From Micractinium sp. NFX-FRZ (Eukaryota; Chlorophyta; Trebouxiophyceae; Chlorellales; Chlorellaceae): a DNA stretch of 64,000 bases. The stretch spans positions 1 to 64,000 of the forward strand of contig JAPTJF010000065.1 of the NCBI GenBank assembly GCA_029339195.1. Reading direction: 5' to 3'. Of this stretch, positions 41,471 to 54,086 are shown one piece after another (positions within the stretch are counted from its first letter, which is position 1; each line of letters starts with the position of its first letter). Position numbers and translations under genes: made by a program. Below the pieces are notes generated by a model, which saw only the letters and a list, made by a program, of their open reading frames with translations, did no database searches and was not told where the DNA came from.

Positions 41471-44400
41471 TCAGTGCGACTGGCTCAGCGTGCCCATCCA
41501 GCTGAGCTCCATGGTCAGGCTGCTGGCCCGCCCCTGGGGGCAGTCGCGCAGCGAGAAGGTGTCCCGCAGCCGCTTGCTGGAGATGACGTCGGCCAGGGGC
41601 ACCGCCACCCGCCCCTTGAACGTGTCTGGCCGCATCCAGTGCACCACCCACACCTCCACCTCCACCTGGGCGTCCGCCTGCTGCGCCAGGGCGCCCGGCA
41701 CCACCAGCTCCACTGTTTCGTCAAACACCGGGTTGCTGCGGTGGCGGAAGGGCACCTGCGGTGGTGGGAGGGGGTGGGAGGAGGGAGGGTGGAAAGGGCA
41801 GGTGGGGCGCGGGACGGGCTGGTGATGCGGTGGGTGGAAGGTACCTGGGGGGAAGGGAGGGAGGGCGGGAGGGGACAGGAGGGGCAGATGGATACGAGAG
41901 GGGTGCGGAGGGGTAGCACAATGGCACGTGCGGGCGGGCGCATGCGGGCGCCTTGGGCCTGCTGCCCCTCATCCCTGCCCATGCATGCACCCGGCCATGC
42001 ACCACCACCTGGCCCTCACCTTGCCGCGCTCGGTGGTCTTGTGCAGGTCGCCCAGGGACACATAAACCTTCCTGCAGCAGTGGGTCGGGTGGGCAGGCGG
42101 GATGATGCATCAGCATTTGCCAGCCACAATGGGGGTCAGACGGGGGCTGCCAGGCGGGGCTGTGTGGTGGGGTTCTGTGACCGCCCATTGCCGTTTCCAA
42201 GCCTCACAAACGGACAGCAGCACTACTCGATGACAAGTGCTGCCCGCAGCCCGCTGCCCACCCTCCCCTCACCTGCCCCAAACCCTCCCTCCCTGCTCTC
42301 CCCTGCCTCACATGTTGCGCGTGAAGCCCGTCACCTTGCTGCTCAAGTCGGCAGCCCGGTCCAGGTACACATACAGCACGCCGCTGCAGGCAGGCAGGCA
42401 GGTGACATCGTGACATGGGAGGGCGGGCGGGGCAGGGTCGGCACCAGCAGGGCAGGGCGGCGGCTGTTTGAGGCAGGGGGGAAGCACTACGCCTTTTCAC
42501 AAGCCCCACGCAGTGTCACAGCGCGGCACGCCGCACGCAACGGAGCCCCTCCCCACCGCCCGCCTCCCACCGCCCGCCTCACCCTCTCAGCATGTTGGAC
42601 ACCCGGCTGTTGCGCTCCAGAGTGATGCTGCGCGACGGCCCGCTGTCGCTGCGCCCCCGGCTCGCCTCCCGCTCCACCGCCGCAATCTCGCGCTCCGTCA
42701 GCGGGTAGTACGTGGCCACGACGTGCAGCAGGCACTCTTTGCTGCTCAGCAGGGCTTCCAGGGGGGCTGCCAGCTGGCGCAGCTGCTGCAGGGCTCCGGA
42801 GCCAGCGGAGGACAGGGAGAGGGAGCGCAGACCTCCGCTGGGCGTGCGTGCAGAGCCGCCACCCAGCGCCTGCCCCGGGACTGCAGGCGGCGGCGTCCCA
42901 GGCCGCGGTTGCTGCTGCGGCTGCTGCGGCAGGCAGCTCAGCGCTTCCGCTGTGTCCTCCCGCACCGCTAGGCGGGGGCTGTCGATGGCGCCGACGCCGC
43001 CAGCGACTGCTGCTGCTGCTACTGTGAGCGTCCCGCTGTCGCCCGCTCCTGTGGGCAGCCGCTCCACTTTGACGCGCTTCCCCTGCTGCCGCTGCCGCTC
43101 CCTCTGCTGCTGCCGCTCCAGCCGCTGCTGCTCCCGCGCCTCGTTCCTGTCCTTGAGGCCGGCAAAGCGCCGCTTGCCGGTGCGGGGCACGGGCAGCCAC
43201 AGATCGTTTTCGGCCCCGGGGGAGAGGTCTAGTGAGGAGATGGGGAGGGAGAGAGATCCCACCAGGTCGTCTGGGTTGGGCCACATGTCTGATGGGCGGG
43301 CGGGCGTGCAGGGGAGGGACAGAGGTGCGGTGCTGAGAGGAGACGGGGATGAGGAGCTGCGTGCGCCAGGGCTGAGCTAGGCGACCCCCTGTGTGGGTGG
43401 ATGGATGCTGGGGGCCCACATACAGCATGCTGCTGTCCCCCACCCAGGGGGGCGGTTGCCCTGCTCTGACACATCCCCTGCCTGCCAGTATCAGTGCTAG
43501 TTTCGCTGCAGGTACCTTAGCCACAGCGCATCGGCTTCGTTGTATTTTGCGGCACACCGTCCGTCCGCCCTACCAGGAAGCTTCCCCTGGGCGTCCCACC
43601 CAGCCACCCGTACCCCCAGGCCCACCTGAATCGTAGAGCGCCAGCCCCAGGCTCTGGTGCTCCGCCGAGTGCACCAGGAAGGTGAAGGTCTCCCCCCACA
43701 CCGGGCTCAGCGTGCGGCTCTTGGTGGCGGTGCGCAGCTGCGGGCGGGGCGGGCGGCGGGTGAGCGATATGGAGACATGTAAAGCATGCGCAGGCAGCAG
43801 TGAAAGGGTCGGGTCATCAGCTGAACATAACGGATCAGGTCATCAGCTGTACAAGCAAGTCGGCAAAGGCGCCTGTTTGTGTGGGTAGACAGCAGTCCAC
43901 TGACTGCCCCGCCCTCCAGCAGGCCTGCCCGCACTCCAGAGAGCAGCACCACGCTCTCCCTGGCCCCCCACCCGCTCACCCACCTTCTGGCTGTCCCGCA
44001 CCCACAGCTGGACATAGGGGTCGCACTGCGGCAGGCGGGCGGGAGGCACAGGCAGAGGGGGCCGGCACATGGTTGGGGTGGGCCCAGGGTGTCGGGCCAC
44101 GACTCACACGCTCGCTACGCGCGCCCCCATGCCTGGTGCAGCCTCGGGACCATCTGGCATGCGTGCTTCCTGGCACCCCCTTGCCACCTTTCCTCAAACC
44201 GTCCTGCCAGCTGGGTCCCATGGGGTCTGTGACACAAGTATGTTGCGGGGGACTGGGCTTTGAGCCCAAACAAGCAAGCCAGCGTCCTCCTCTCCCCGCC
44301 CACCCACCCACCCACCTTGCCCAGCACGTCCATGCGGGGCACGTTGATTGCCTCCAGCACCTGCACCTCCAGCAGCCCCTCGGGCCGCTCAAAGGGCGCC

Positions 44401-47156
44401 AGCGTGTTGTTCACCAGGTCGTAGGCAAAGCCTGGGTAGGGGGGAGGGGGGTGGGGGGATGCGGGCGGGTCTATGCTGGAGGGAGGAGGTAGAGGAGGGG
44501 TGGGGAGGGGGGAGGAGGCCGAGGCCTGAAGCTGCCAAACATCAAGCAATGCACCTCAGCACAAGCGGCAGCATCTCTAGGGGAGGTTCGGCAGGCGGTC
44601 AGGCAGGCAGGGCGAGGCAGGGCAGGGCAGGTCGGTCAGTCAGTCAGTCAGTCAGTCAGTCAAGTAGGCAGGAGGCAGGGAGGCACGCAGGCCGGGGCAG
44701 CGGGGGTCCTCACCGTCTGGGAATGTGAAGGGGACGAGGACGACGTCTCGGATGAACGAGTCCACCCACAGCTTGACTCCGGGCACAAGGTAGGGGTCGC
44801 CTGCGGGGGGGGCACCGATGTCAGGGTGGGGCAGGGCAGGGCAGGGCAGGGGAAGGTGTAAGGGGGATGCATGGAGGGAGCCGGGTTCAAAGTTTGGGCA
44901 GCCGGCGGTGCTCATATTTTGCAGCCAGGGCCGGGCTGCCGCAGCCAAGTCGTCCCACTGTGCATGCGCAGGCTTCAGCCGCCTCACAGGCTCCATCCCG
45001 CGTCCGACACCCCACACCCCTGGGGACGCGCCGTGCGCAGGCGCCCCGGCGCCCAGCGCACCTCCCAGCACGTTGAGCTGGTATGAGAAGTCGGGAGTGC
45101 CCATCAGGCTGACCTGTGGCACGAGGGCAAAGTGGGGGATAAGGGGCCGGGTACAAGCAGCGGGGTGTGAGCAAAAACACAGCTGCAGGTGTGAGGTAGC
45201 AGGGACAAGCAACAGTGTGGTGCCCACCCCAACTTGAACGGCGTGCCCCCCACGCGTGCCGACCCCAGCCGCCCAGGGCTTCCTCTCAGCAGCAGCGCAG
45301 CTTTGCAACGCCTGGCCTCCTGCATCCCTGTGCCTGCCAACAGCCAGGTGCGGCCGCCGCCGCAGGGGACCCTGCCCCCAGGCCTAACCCCCCTGTGCCC
45401 GCCACACCTTGACGCTGCCGGCAAATGGGAAGTCGTCCAGGAGGGGCTTGATGGAGAGGCGCAGCGTGCCCCTCACCGCCAGGTTGGACACGCCCACCTG
45501 CGCACACACCTTGAGGGGAAGGCAGGGTGTAGGGACACATTGCACGTATGCACGACTGCGCAGGCAAGCACACGCATGCCACGCCTCAGCGACTGCCGCC
45601 GGGGCCGCAGGCAGCAGGTCAGCCTGCCGGACACCCCGCAGCGCAGCTGCTTCTGCCGCTGCATCCGCATGCCTCCATGCACCCCATGCACAGTACAGCA
45701 TGCGCGGAGGCCATCCCCGAGGCCACCCGGCACTGCCCAGCTTCTGCGCCCACCCACCTTGACCCTGCTTGCATGCGACAGCAGGCTCTGCCAGCTCCAG
45801 CTGTTGCTCTGCTGCGCCTTGCCCAGCAGGGTCACCAGCAGCTTCACCTCCAGCTTGCTGTCCCAAGCAAACGAGCTCTCAACCAGGATCTGAGGGCACA
45901 CACGGGCAGGCAGGCAGACGGCGGCAGGTGAGAGCAGGGCAGGTGAGAGCAGGGCACAGGTGGGTTGGATGGGATCAAGTGGGTACGCAGCTTGGCAGAG
46001 TGGGTGGGCAGCTTGATTCAGAGCATGAGGAAGCCGGGAAGGTCGGTGCAAGCATGACAGGGCAGCACAAGAGGCACAGGGGGAGGTGGGCGGCTGGTGG
46101 TGTGCACTGCTGCTGCATTGCCACAGAGCAGCCCAGGCAGCTGTGTTTGCAGCTCTAGAAGCAGGCACTGCCAGCCACTGCCCTCCTCACCTCGTCCTGC
46201 AGGCCCCCCTGCTTGGGGAAGGCCTTGATGCCCGTCACCCGCGGCGGCTCCTGCGCAGCGCCAGGAGGCAAACAGGCAAGTGGGTGGGCTGGCAACGGGC
46301 CGGGCATCAGTGCCCAGCTACCGGCAGCTAGCCAGCCAGCCAACCAGCAGGTCACACCCCGGGTGGAGCCAGAGCAGCAGCTGGTAGGTGCAGCCGTACC
46401 CGACGAGGCGCTGCTGCCTTGATGTCGGGCCGGTCCGCAGCTCCGGAAGCTCCTAAAGCAAGGTGTTACTTACCTGCACGCCTGCTGCACGGAATCAACC
46501 ACAACCGCCGCCCCAGTGCCCCTCCCCTCACCTGCCCCAGGGCCACCCCCTGGACTTTGAAGTATGAGGAGCGCAGCACGGCGGGGCGCCAGAACTGGGT
46601 GCTGTTCAGCTGCGACTCCAAGAAGTCGTCCTCCAGCAGAAACTGGCCGGCAAAGCGCTGCACGTGGCCCCACAGCTGCGGCATGAGGGCGTTGAGCCAC
46701 AGGCAGCTGGAGGCGTCGGGGTTGAGGGCCCTGCCGTGCGGGAGGGAGGGCGAGGGGCAAGGAGGGTGAAGGGGCGCGTGGGCGGCAGCCAGGCGGGCGG
46801 CAGACATGCCGTCCTGTGACAGACCAACACGCAGACATGCACTGCTGTGTGTTGGGCTGTACAAGAGCAGTTGCCAAGCGAGGCAGCGGGGCGCACCAGG
46901 TGGGCAGGACGTGGCGGAGCCGCTCCCACTGCTCGCTGGCGCCGTCGCCCGCCAGCGCCGCCGCCTCCTGCAGCCGCTGCCGCTGCTTCAGGCGCGCGGC
47001 CCATGTCGCCCACCCGGCTGCTATTATGAACAGGGCCGCAGAGAGGACCACGAGGAGCACTGTGAGGCCGCCTACAGAGCTCTTCCCAACAGAACACGCC
47101 TCCTGCGCGGCTCTGCGCAGCAGCTGCTGCAGAAGCTGTTCATCTAGAGCAGCCAT
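41471..47156 (-). CDS. Synaptotagmin/extended-synaptotagmin-like SMP-C2 membrane tether
   Basis: Likely ER-anchored lipid-transfer tether at membrane contact sites. An N-terminal membrane segment (VGGLTVLLVVLSAALFIIAA, residues about 27-48) is followed by basic residues. An SMP domain comes next: SSCLWLNALMPQLWGHVQRF, LNSTQFWRPAVLRSSYFKVQ, ESSFAWDSKLEVKLLVTLL, GTLRLSIKPLLDDFPFAGSV, then IRDVVLVPFTFPDG. A first C2 domain (EGLLEVQVLEAINVPRMDVL, CDPYVQLWVRD, LSPVWGETFTFLV, DMWPNPDDLVGSLSLPI) keeps the Asp residues expected for calcium binding. A long insert follows, with a charged Gln/Arg coiled coil (EAREQQRLERQQQRERQRQQ). A second C2 domain (GVLYVYLDRAADLSSKVTGF, KVYVSLGDLHKTTERGKV, RSNPVFDETVELVVPG) lacks those Asp residues. 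Many small exons; start ATG at 47156. Plant SYT and animal E-Syt share this order. Confidence 0.87.
44632..44662. repeat. (GTCA)n microsatellite
   Basis: About seven GTCA units lie in an intron of the E-Syt-like gene, next to a GGCAGGGCAGG-rich stretch. Confidence 0.85.
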
Positions 47157-48151
47157 GACTGGGTTCTGCAAAGAACTGCACAGGGAGAGCCAAACAGACG
47201 TGCAGACTTCGGTGGCGCGCTCCCCTGCTCAGGGTCCGGGAGCGCGTTGCGCCGTGTGCAATCCTCCCAACAACGATCCAACCAGCCTACCGAGAATGTT
47301 GCTCCGCAGGTACCCGTCGGGGGCTCGCCGAAACAGCTGTGCCGAAACCCTTCACACCAGCACTGTGCCGCGCACGCCCTGCATGCCGCCCTGCATGCCG
47401 CTCCTTGCAGGCTCCTTGCCACAGTCAGGCCCCAGCAACTCCAGCCCGATACCAGGACAGCATGGGTGCTTGATACCAACAGTACCGGTCACACCGTTGT
47501 GGCGACATTCTGTGAAATGCCGTCGGTACAGCTGCGCTGTCCGCGAACACGCTGCCACATAAGCTCACATGCCAACAAGCAGCTCATATGCCTCTGCAAG
47601 TGTTGCGAGGTCCGTGGATCTCAGCGTGAGCTTGTCAGCCACTGCCGTGTGGCGGGCAGGAGGGAGGCCCCAGGGAGCGGGCAGGGCAGGGGTCCATGGG
47701 CGCCTGCAGGGGCAGGAGGGGCAAGTAGCTAGACTTCTGGCCTGCACACTTGCACGTGCCTTCCTGAAAAAGGCTGATGACAACAGGACGCACTGCAGCT
47801 GGCTGCACCGGCAGTGGAGGCAGGCCTGCCCAGCGGGGTGTGCCGCTGGCGCCAGCCGCTGTGCTGATGTCAACATGGAAGTGCAACAGCTGAGCTTGTA
47901 TGCGCCGTAACGAGCCTCCTCGCGGCAGCAATGCACGCTGTTTCGCTGATGTACATTGAGCGGAGATTTATAGGGCACCTTGTGATAGTGGCACTGCCAC
48001 GCGAGATCCACACGCATCTAGCGAGCAAATGACGACGGCAGGCGGAGCGGGTGCAGTACACGGCCGCCCCCGCCTGTACTGCTGCTGCACCCCTTCCTTC
48101 TCTCTATCGTGAACATCCATTCCCTCACGTGTTCGACTCTGACAATACACG
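47157..48151. promoter_or_regulatory. Divergent intergenic region, E-Syt-like / KLHDC4
   Basis: About 1 kb separates the two divergent starts, so promoters of both genes should lie here. A 113-residue open frame at 47569-47910 shows no recognisable family. No TATA box or repeat stands out. Confidence 0.4.
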
Positions 48152-51100
48152 ATGGGCAGTGGCAGGTGGGGCCGCATGCCGGCGCCGACATTTCCGCCGT
48201 GCGCAAGGCTGCCGTCTGCTAGCGACGCTGCATATCGTTCCCGATGCTTGGCATATGCTTGCAGCCCCCTCCGCTTCATGCCGGTCTGAATGCCAGTGGC
48301 GGCGGCGGCGGCGGCATTGGTGGCGGCGCCGGTGCCTCACAGCTGCCGCTGCCCACCCCTGTGCAGAGACAAGCGCAAGAAGGTGAAGGGCAAGAAGCCC
48401 GGAGCGGGGGCGGACAAGACGGAGAAGAAGACGGAGAAGAATGAGGAGAAGAAGGGCCGGCGGATGGAGCGGGCAGCGCAGGTACGGGCACGTCGCAGCG
48501 CTTTTCGCCTTCCGGCCGCCGCAGCCTTGCTGGGGCAGCGCCAGCATGTCAACAGGGATCCATTCAACTTGGTGGCAGTGCAGGCGGCAACCAGTTTCTG
48601 GAAGGCAGCAGCAGCAGCAGTGCCACCACTGCTGTCGGCCGCTATGGCCCTGCTCCATCCCACCCCACCCAACCCCACCCACCTCTACGCCTGCCCCAGC
48701 TGCCGGCCAATGCTCAAGCTGCAACCTCCAAACCTCTCCATTGTACAGTTTTCCCAAATTTCATACTAACATTTGCAGCGAGGTGACAACGACCTTATGC
48801 CCCGCTGGCCATGCTGTGCACAATGGGACGTTTTTTGCACACCGTTTCAACGACATCATCATGTGCTGTCTCGCTGCAGGGCGGCGAGGACGACATTGAC
48901 GCCCTGCTGGCCAAGTTCAAGCTGCAGGACGAGCGGCACAGCAGCGTGAGCGTCAAGGAGAACTGCGCCGCGCCCTCCCCCCGCGTCTACGCCTCCTTCA
49001 CCCCCATCCCATCCCAGGTAAGTGGGGCGCACACGTGCCGTGCCATGCTGTGGTCAGAGCTGCCGCCGCTGCGACACAGGCCTGCCTCCCCTTGTGGCCT
49101 GCCTGTGAGGTTGTGCAGGCAGCCTCGCTGCTTGCAGCGTGCTTCGCTCCTGCTGCGCCCCCTGCCCACCCAACCCCACCTTGCGTTCCCGCAGACGCCT
49201 GGCCCTACCTCCCGCTTCCCCTCCCAGCACACTCTGCTCTGCATCTCGGCCCCATCTCTCTCCCTCCCCACACCACAGCAGTCGCAGCAGAAGGATGATG
49301 CCGTGATCCCTCATGTCATTGCCCCCCTCGACTCATGTTGCTTGTCCCCCGCCCGTTCCCCGCCCCGCAGAAGGAGAACGAGGTGTTGGTGTACGGCGGG
49401 GAGTGGTACGACGGGGAGCGGGACAAGACGCACGTCTACTCGGATGTGTACGTCCTCAACGTGGAAAAGCAGGCGTGGAAGCGGGTGGTGTCGCCAAACG
49501 GGTGCGTGTGCTTGAAGAGCGGGAAAGAAAGGGGTCCAGGAATGGTGGGGCTTCTTGGATGGTACGCAGTGTTTGGGGCCGGGAGGTGCCAACCAGGACG
49601 AGGCCAGGTGGGACGTAAGTGCGGGCCGGTGGTGGAAGGCAGGGACAGGGTGGCCCAGAGAGGGGGAGCGGGGCAGGGTCCCCAGAGTGTGATCCTTGCA
49701 GGGGGGAGGCATGGGGACATGCCCGCCTGCCAGCCCCTTCCCTGTTCCCCACTCACCTGCCTGCCGCTCACCTGCTGCCCCTCACGCGTTGATCCCCCCG
49801 CAGGCCGCTCCCGCGCACCAGCCATCAGGCGGTGTGCACCCGCACGGCGCTGTGGATCTGGGGAGGTGCGCTGGGCGGCGCGTCAGCGCCGGGCGGGGCA
49901 GGAATGCAAACTGCACAGCCATGCACCCCACGCCTGCGGTCCCACTCTGCTATCTTTGCTGCTCGCCTCCTTGCCCGCGCCCGTATGGCCCTACTGCCCT
50001 GCTTTCCCCTTCACGCCTTGCACCTCCACCAGGCGAGCTCGCCAGCCTGGCCAGAAGCTCCTCTCCCAACGCACTGCTTCCCCTCAAGCCAATCACTGCT
50101 CTCTACAGGCTGTATTGTCACTGTTGCATTACTGCTTCACTGCAGGCGAGTTCACAAGCCTGAACCAGGAGAAGTTCCGCCACTACTCTGACCTGTGGCG
50201 CCTCAACCTGGCAGACTGGACCTGGGAGCAGATACCCTCCAAAGGGGGGCCCTCGCCACGCAGGTGGGGTGGGGCGCCCACAGCTGTGCAGAGATGAGGG
50301 GTGGGCTGCCACCCCGGCTGGCGATGTGTCGTCAGGCAGCTGCCGGACCGCGGGGCCTGCTAGGCGCAGCAAAGCAGGCACTGCGTGGCCCATGCAGCGC
50401 GCTCGGTATAGACCAACCGCCGTCCTGCCTGCCAGCCCTTCCGTGCCTCAGCACCACCCCCTGCCTGCCCCTGCCCCCGGCCGCCTGCTCCCTGCAGCGG
50501 CCACCGCATGGTTCTGTGGGGCAAGAAGATTGTCCTGTTTGGTGGTTTCTACGACTCGGGCAAAGAGACCAAGTGAGAGGGCAGGGGCGGGAGGGTTGTG
50601 TGTGAGCCTAGGGGAGGCAGCGAGGTGCGGACAGCATGGGCTCCACCTTTCACACCCTCCACCAAATCTGCACCCGCGCCGTGCGACTGCGACGGTGCGT
50701 GGTCTTTCGGTTTTTAGGAGCTCAAGTGGGAAACGCTGCCCTCACCCTTGAGTTCAGTCCGTGTCTCATCGCACTGCTCCTCTTCTTTCAAGTGGGAGGC
50801 GCTTTCACTTGCCCTTGACCTCAGCCCTTGGCTTCTGGTACTGCTGCTCTCTGCCCTGCAGGTACTACAACGACGTGTGGTCCTTTGACCTGGAAGAGCT
50901 CAGGTGGGAGCCGCTGGGGCCAAAGGCGGGGCAGACGGCGCCGGCGCCACGTGGCGGCTGCCAGCTGGCGCTCAGCGGCGACCAGCTGTTCATCTTTGGC
51001 GGGTACAGCGTGAAGAAGGCGGAGACGGACAAGGGTGAGGGGAGGGGAGGGGAGGGGAGGCGGGGCAGTGCGAGACACGTGGCTGGCTGGCTGCCTGGCT

Positions 51101-53482
51101 GGCTGCCTGGCTGGCTGCTGTTGCAAGTAGTATCCCTGCATCCCTGCCCTACCCACTCCTTCCACTGCTGGCCAACTGGCGTCCTCCACCTGCCCTTTTG
51201 CAGATGGCTTTGCCCCGAAAAAGAAGAAGGGAGACGACGAGGACGAGGGCAAGGGCATTGTGCACGACGATGTGAGGCGGGGGACGGGCAGGGCTGGCAC
51301 TGCCTGCAGCTGCTGCCACCTGTGCCCTGCCCGCCTTGCTGGCAGTCCACGCCTCGGCTGATGCATCTTGGCCTCGTTGCTTGGGCGCATGGAAGCACCC
51401 AACCCTGCCGCGCTTCCCTCCCTGTTATGCACGCAGGTGTGGTGCTTGGACCTCAAGTCCCTCACCTTTGAGCGCATCAAGAAGCAGGGTGGGTGGGGAG
51501 GCGGGCAAGGGGCGGCTGGTTGGGGTGTACGCTCCAGCGAGGCGGCATTTCACGGGGGCATTGGGCTGGGAGTAACGACGCGTTTCTACAATGATGCAAT
51601 CACTGCCTTCAACTGCTGTCCTCATTTTGGGCGCTGTAGCCCGCAACTCCCTGCCAGTCTACCTGCCTTGCATGCTGATGCTCGTGCTGCTCTGCCACCC
51701 CCACGTGGCTTCTCCGCAGGCATGGCCCCCAACCCGCGCACCGCCTTTGGCATGGTGACCCACAAGAAGCGGGCGGTCATGTTTGGGGGCATCTTGGACC
51801 AGGAGGGCAAGGTGAGGCAGTGGGGAACGGGGGAGGGGAGGATGCGACACCGGTCCACTGCAGAGCAGGGAGGGGAAGAGCGGGTGGGGGGTGGGGGTGG
51901 GGCGGAGGGCCCCTTGCGGGGTGCCCGCTGAGGCTGCTGGCTGCGCACGGTGTGGCCCCTGCTGTGCCTCCTCCTGTGCCTGCTGTGCCATGCTGCACTG
52001 TGCTCTGCTGTGTGTGCGGGTTGCTCTCGTTTCGCGATACCCCACGCTGCTGCCTCGGCCTTGCCCAAACCGGCCTCGTACCATCCTCACACCCGTCTGC
52101 GGTGCATGCTGTGTGTGCTGTGCGTGCTCTCCTGCTGTGCAGGGCGATCGCCTCTACTCCGAGCAGTTCAACGAGCTGTACCAGTTCAATTTGGAGAGCC
52201 GGCGCTGGTTCCCCATTGCCATCCGCCTGCCACGCAAGAGCGGCAAGGCGGAGGCGGAGGCGGGGCAGGGGCCGGCAGAGTCATCAGCGGCGGGAGCAGC
52301 AGCAGAAGGCAGCAGCAGCAGCAGTGGTGGCGCCGGCGCGCCAGACCAGCAGCAGCAGCAGCAGCAGCAGCGGGAGGGCGGCAACAGCGGCAGCGGCAGC
52401 GGCGGCGGCAGCGGCGAGGCCCTGCCTCCAGGGGTCAGCCCCGAGATGCACGCCCTGCTGCAGCGCATGCTGGCGGAGAAAGGCGGTGCGCTGCACAGCG
52501 CGGCTGCCAGGATCCAGGCCAACTTCCGAGGGTACCGTGTGCGCCAGGTGGGCGGCTGGATAGGGTGGGGTGACATGGCTTGAGATGGCGTGGCGTGGCG
52601 TGACGTGTGTGCACTCCCAATGGTTGAGCGGACGGAACTTGAAGGCTGCGGCCTGCTGGGGCGCGCCAACAGTGGTCGTCTCGCTTGCCCATGCGGACCC
52701 TTCCTTGCCGCTGCTGACATCCACCCGTGCCTCTTCCAATCCCGCCCGCCACTTGCTTCACACCTCCAGTCCACTTACACCTCTCCTCCGCCTCTCTGCA
52801 CATCCATCCCTGTACCTCCCCAGCAGCCTCACACCCACACTTACACACATACTCACACACCTACTTTACACACACATACTTTACACATCTCACACACATG
52901 CTTTACACATCCTCCCATCCCTCCCCCCAGGCCTACAAGACGTACCGCCTGGGCGGCGAGATCAGCGAGCTCCTCTACTCACCCGCCACCTACGGCATCG
53001 ACTTTAGCAGCAAGGACCTGATCAAGCCGCGGGCGCGGGCGGCGCCCATGCTGTGCGTGCTGCGCAACACGCTGTGGATGCTGGGCGGCCAGGTGGAGAT
53101 TGCGCACACGGACATCGTGCTGGGTGAGGGGGCGGGGCTGGAGGGGGCCTGCTTGGCGGGCTGGGCTGGGGCTGAGTCATGGATGAGATGGCACGGGGCA
53201 GAACCAGGATTGCCGTCCGTGCTTGCGCACAGCAGTGTGTCGAAGCTGTACTTGAAAGCTGTACACCGCCCCCTCACTCCCGACGTCTCCCCTCCTGGCA
53301 CCTCCCGCACACACTCCCCATCCTCCCCCCTTGACTCCATCCCCCCAGACGACGTCTGGAGCCTGGACCTGAACAAGCTGGATGGGTGGAAGTGCGTGAA
53401 GGAGAACACGGTGGGGGAGGAGGCGTTCAGGGAGCTGAGCGACGAGGAGTGGGAGACGGGGTCAGAGGACAGCGCAGAGTGA
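48152..53482 (+). CDS. KLHDC4: Kelch-repeat protein, KLHDC4-like, with IQ motif
   Basis: The first exon is only 14 bases (48152-48165) and joins 48367 onward to give MGSGRDKRKKVKGKKPGAGA then DKTEKKTEKNEEKK, the basic start typical of KLHDC4. Next is DDIDALLAKFKLQDERH, then PSPRVYASFTPIP. Kelch blades follow: NEVLVYGGEWYDGERDKTHV then YSDVYVLNVEKQAWKRV; PLPRTSHQAVC ... GGEFTSLNQEKFRHYSDLWR; SGHRMVLWGKKIVLFGGFYD; YYNDVWSFDLEELRWEPL; GCQLALSGDQLFIFGGYSVK; RTAFGMVTHKKRAVMFGGI. The GGEFTSxNQxxFxHYxDLW blade is characteristic of KLHDC4. After a Gln/Ser/Gly-rich insert comes AAARIQANFRGYRVRQAYKT, a canonical IQ motif that suggests calmodulin binding and is not expected in this family. The last blade is CVLRNTLWMLGGQVEIAHTD, with an acidic C-terminus. 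The function is poorly known. Confidence 0.88.
50691..50861 (+). repeat. Duplicated, decayed copies of a downstream exon in a KLHDC4 intron
   Basis: At 50698-50745, TGCGTGGTCTTTCGGTTTTT then AGGAGCTCAAGTGGGAAACG resembles the following exon at about 50875-50920 (CGTGTGGTCCTTTGACCTGG then AAGAGCTCAGGTGGGAGCCG). From 50722 the segment is itself tandemly repeated: copy 1 at 50722-50787 starts CAAGTGGGAAACGCT, copy 2 at 50789-50861 starts CAAGTGGGAGGCGCT. Copy 2 ends in the functional acceptor. Confidence 0.7.
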
Positions 53483-54086
53483 GGCGGCGACGGTGTGCCA
53501 GCGAGGCGGAGGCGTGCTGTGCTGCGGCGACGCTGGTCATGACGGTGCTCGCTGCGGTGGCATCATGCGCTGCAGCTACATGCTGGTGTGTGGGGGCATG
53601 CCGTGCTGCGAATCCCTGTTCCCACCCGTCCACCCTCGGATTCACTGTACACTCGCTCGTACATCTTAGGGCTGTGAAGGTACACCCGGTAACAAGAGGA
53701 CGGGTGCTTGCAAGGCCGCGGTGCAGCTCAACATGAGGTGGGGCAGGGCAGGTGGTTGTCTAAGAATGTTGACCCTGCAGAGCAGCCAGATGGAACCTAT
53801 TCCTATTGGCCAGCAGGATGCCCTACACACCAGCAGGAACATGAGCGGGCACCATGCTTGCGGCCTGCCACAGGTAGCACGTATGCCTGCGAGGGCTCGG
53901 CAGGTGTGCTCACTACCAGTGTGGCCCGGGAAAGTTACAATTTGAGGCTAGCTGTCGTCAGCGATAAGGTTCAGTCTGGTACAATGTGCCACAGGCCATC
54001 TCACTGAGGCAGGCAGCACGAAAAGCTGGTACAGGGGAATAGGGTGGGGGCCAAGAGGGTGCGCCCCTGGCTGCCCCCGGGCAGCT
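53483..54086. other. Convergent 3' flanks of KLHDC4 and TPX2
   Basis: The stops of two converging genes bound this gap. TTACA at 53935-53939 is a likely polyadenylation signal for TPX2. I found no clear TGTAA for KLHDC4. No gene is supported here. Confidence 0.45.
53935..53939 (-). terminator. Putative TGTAA polyadenylation signal of TPX2
   Basis: Plus-strand TTACA reads TGTAA on the minus strand, about 148 bases after the TPX2 stop. Confidence 0.45.

Noticed and set aside
41201..42625. 474-residue plus-strand open frame
   Set aside because: It lies antisense to the second C2 domain of the E-Syt-like gene, whose exons splice cleanly. No recognisable domain in the plus frame.
47569..47910. 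113-residue plus-strand open frame in the E-Syt-like/KLHDC4 gap
   Set aside because: No motif, no splice partner and composition typical of spacer DNA.
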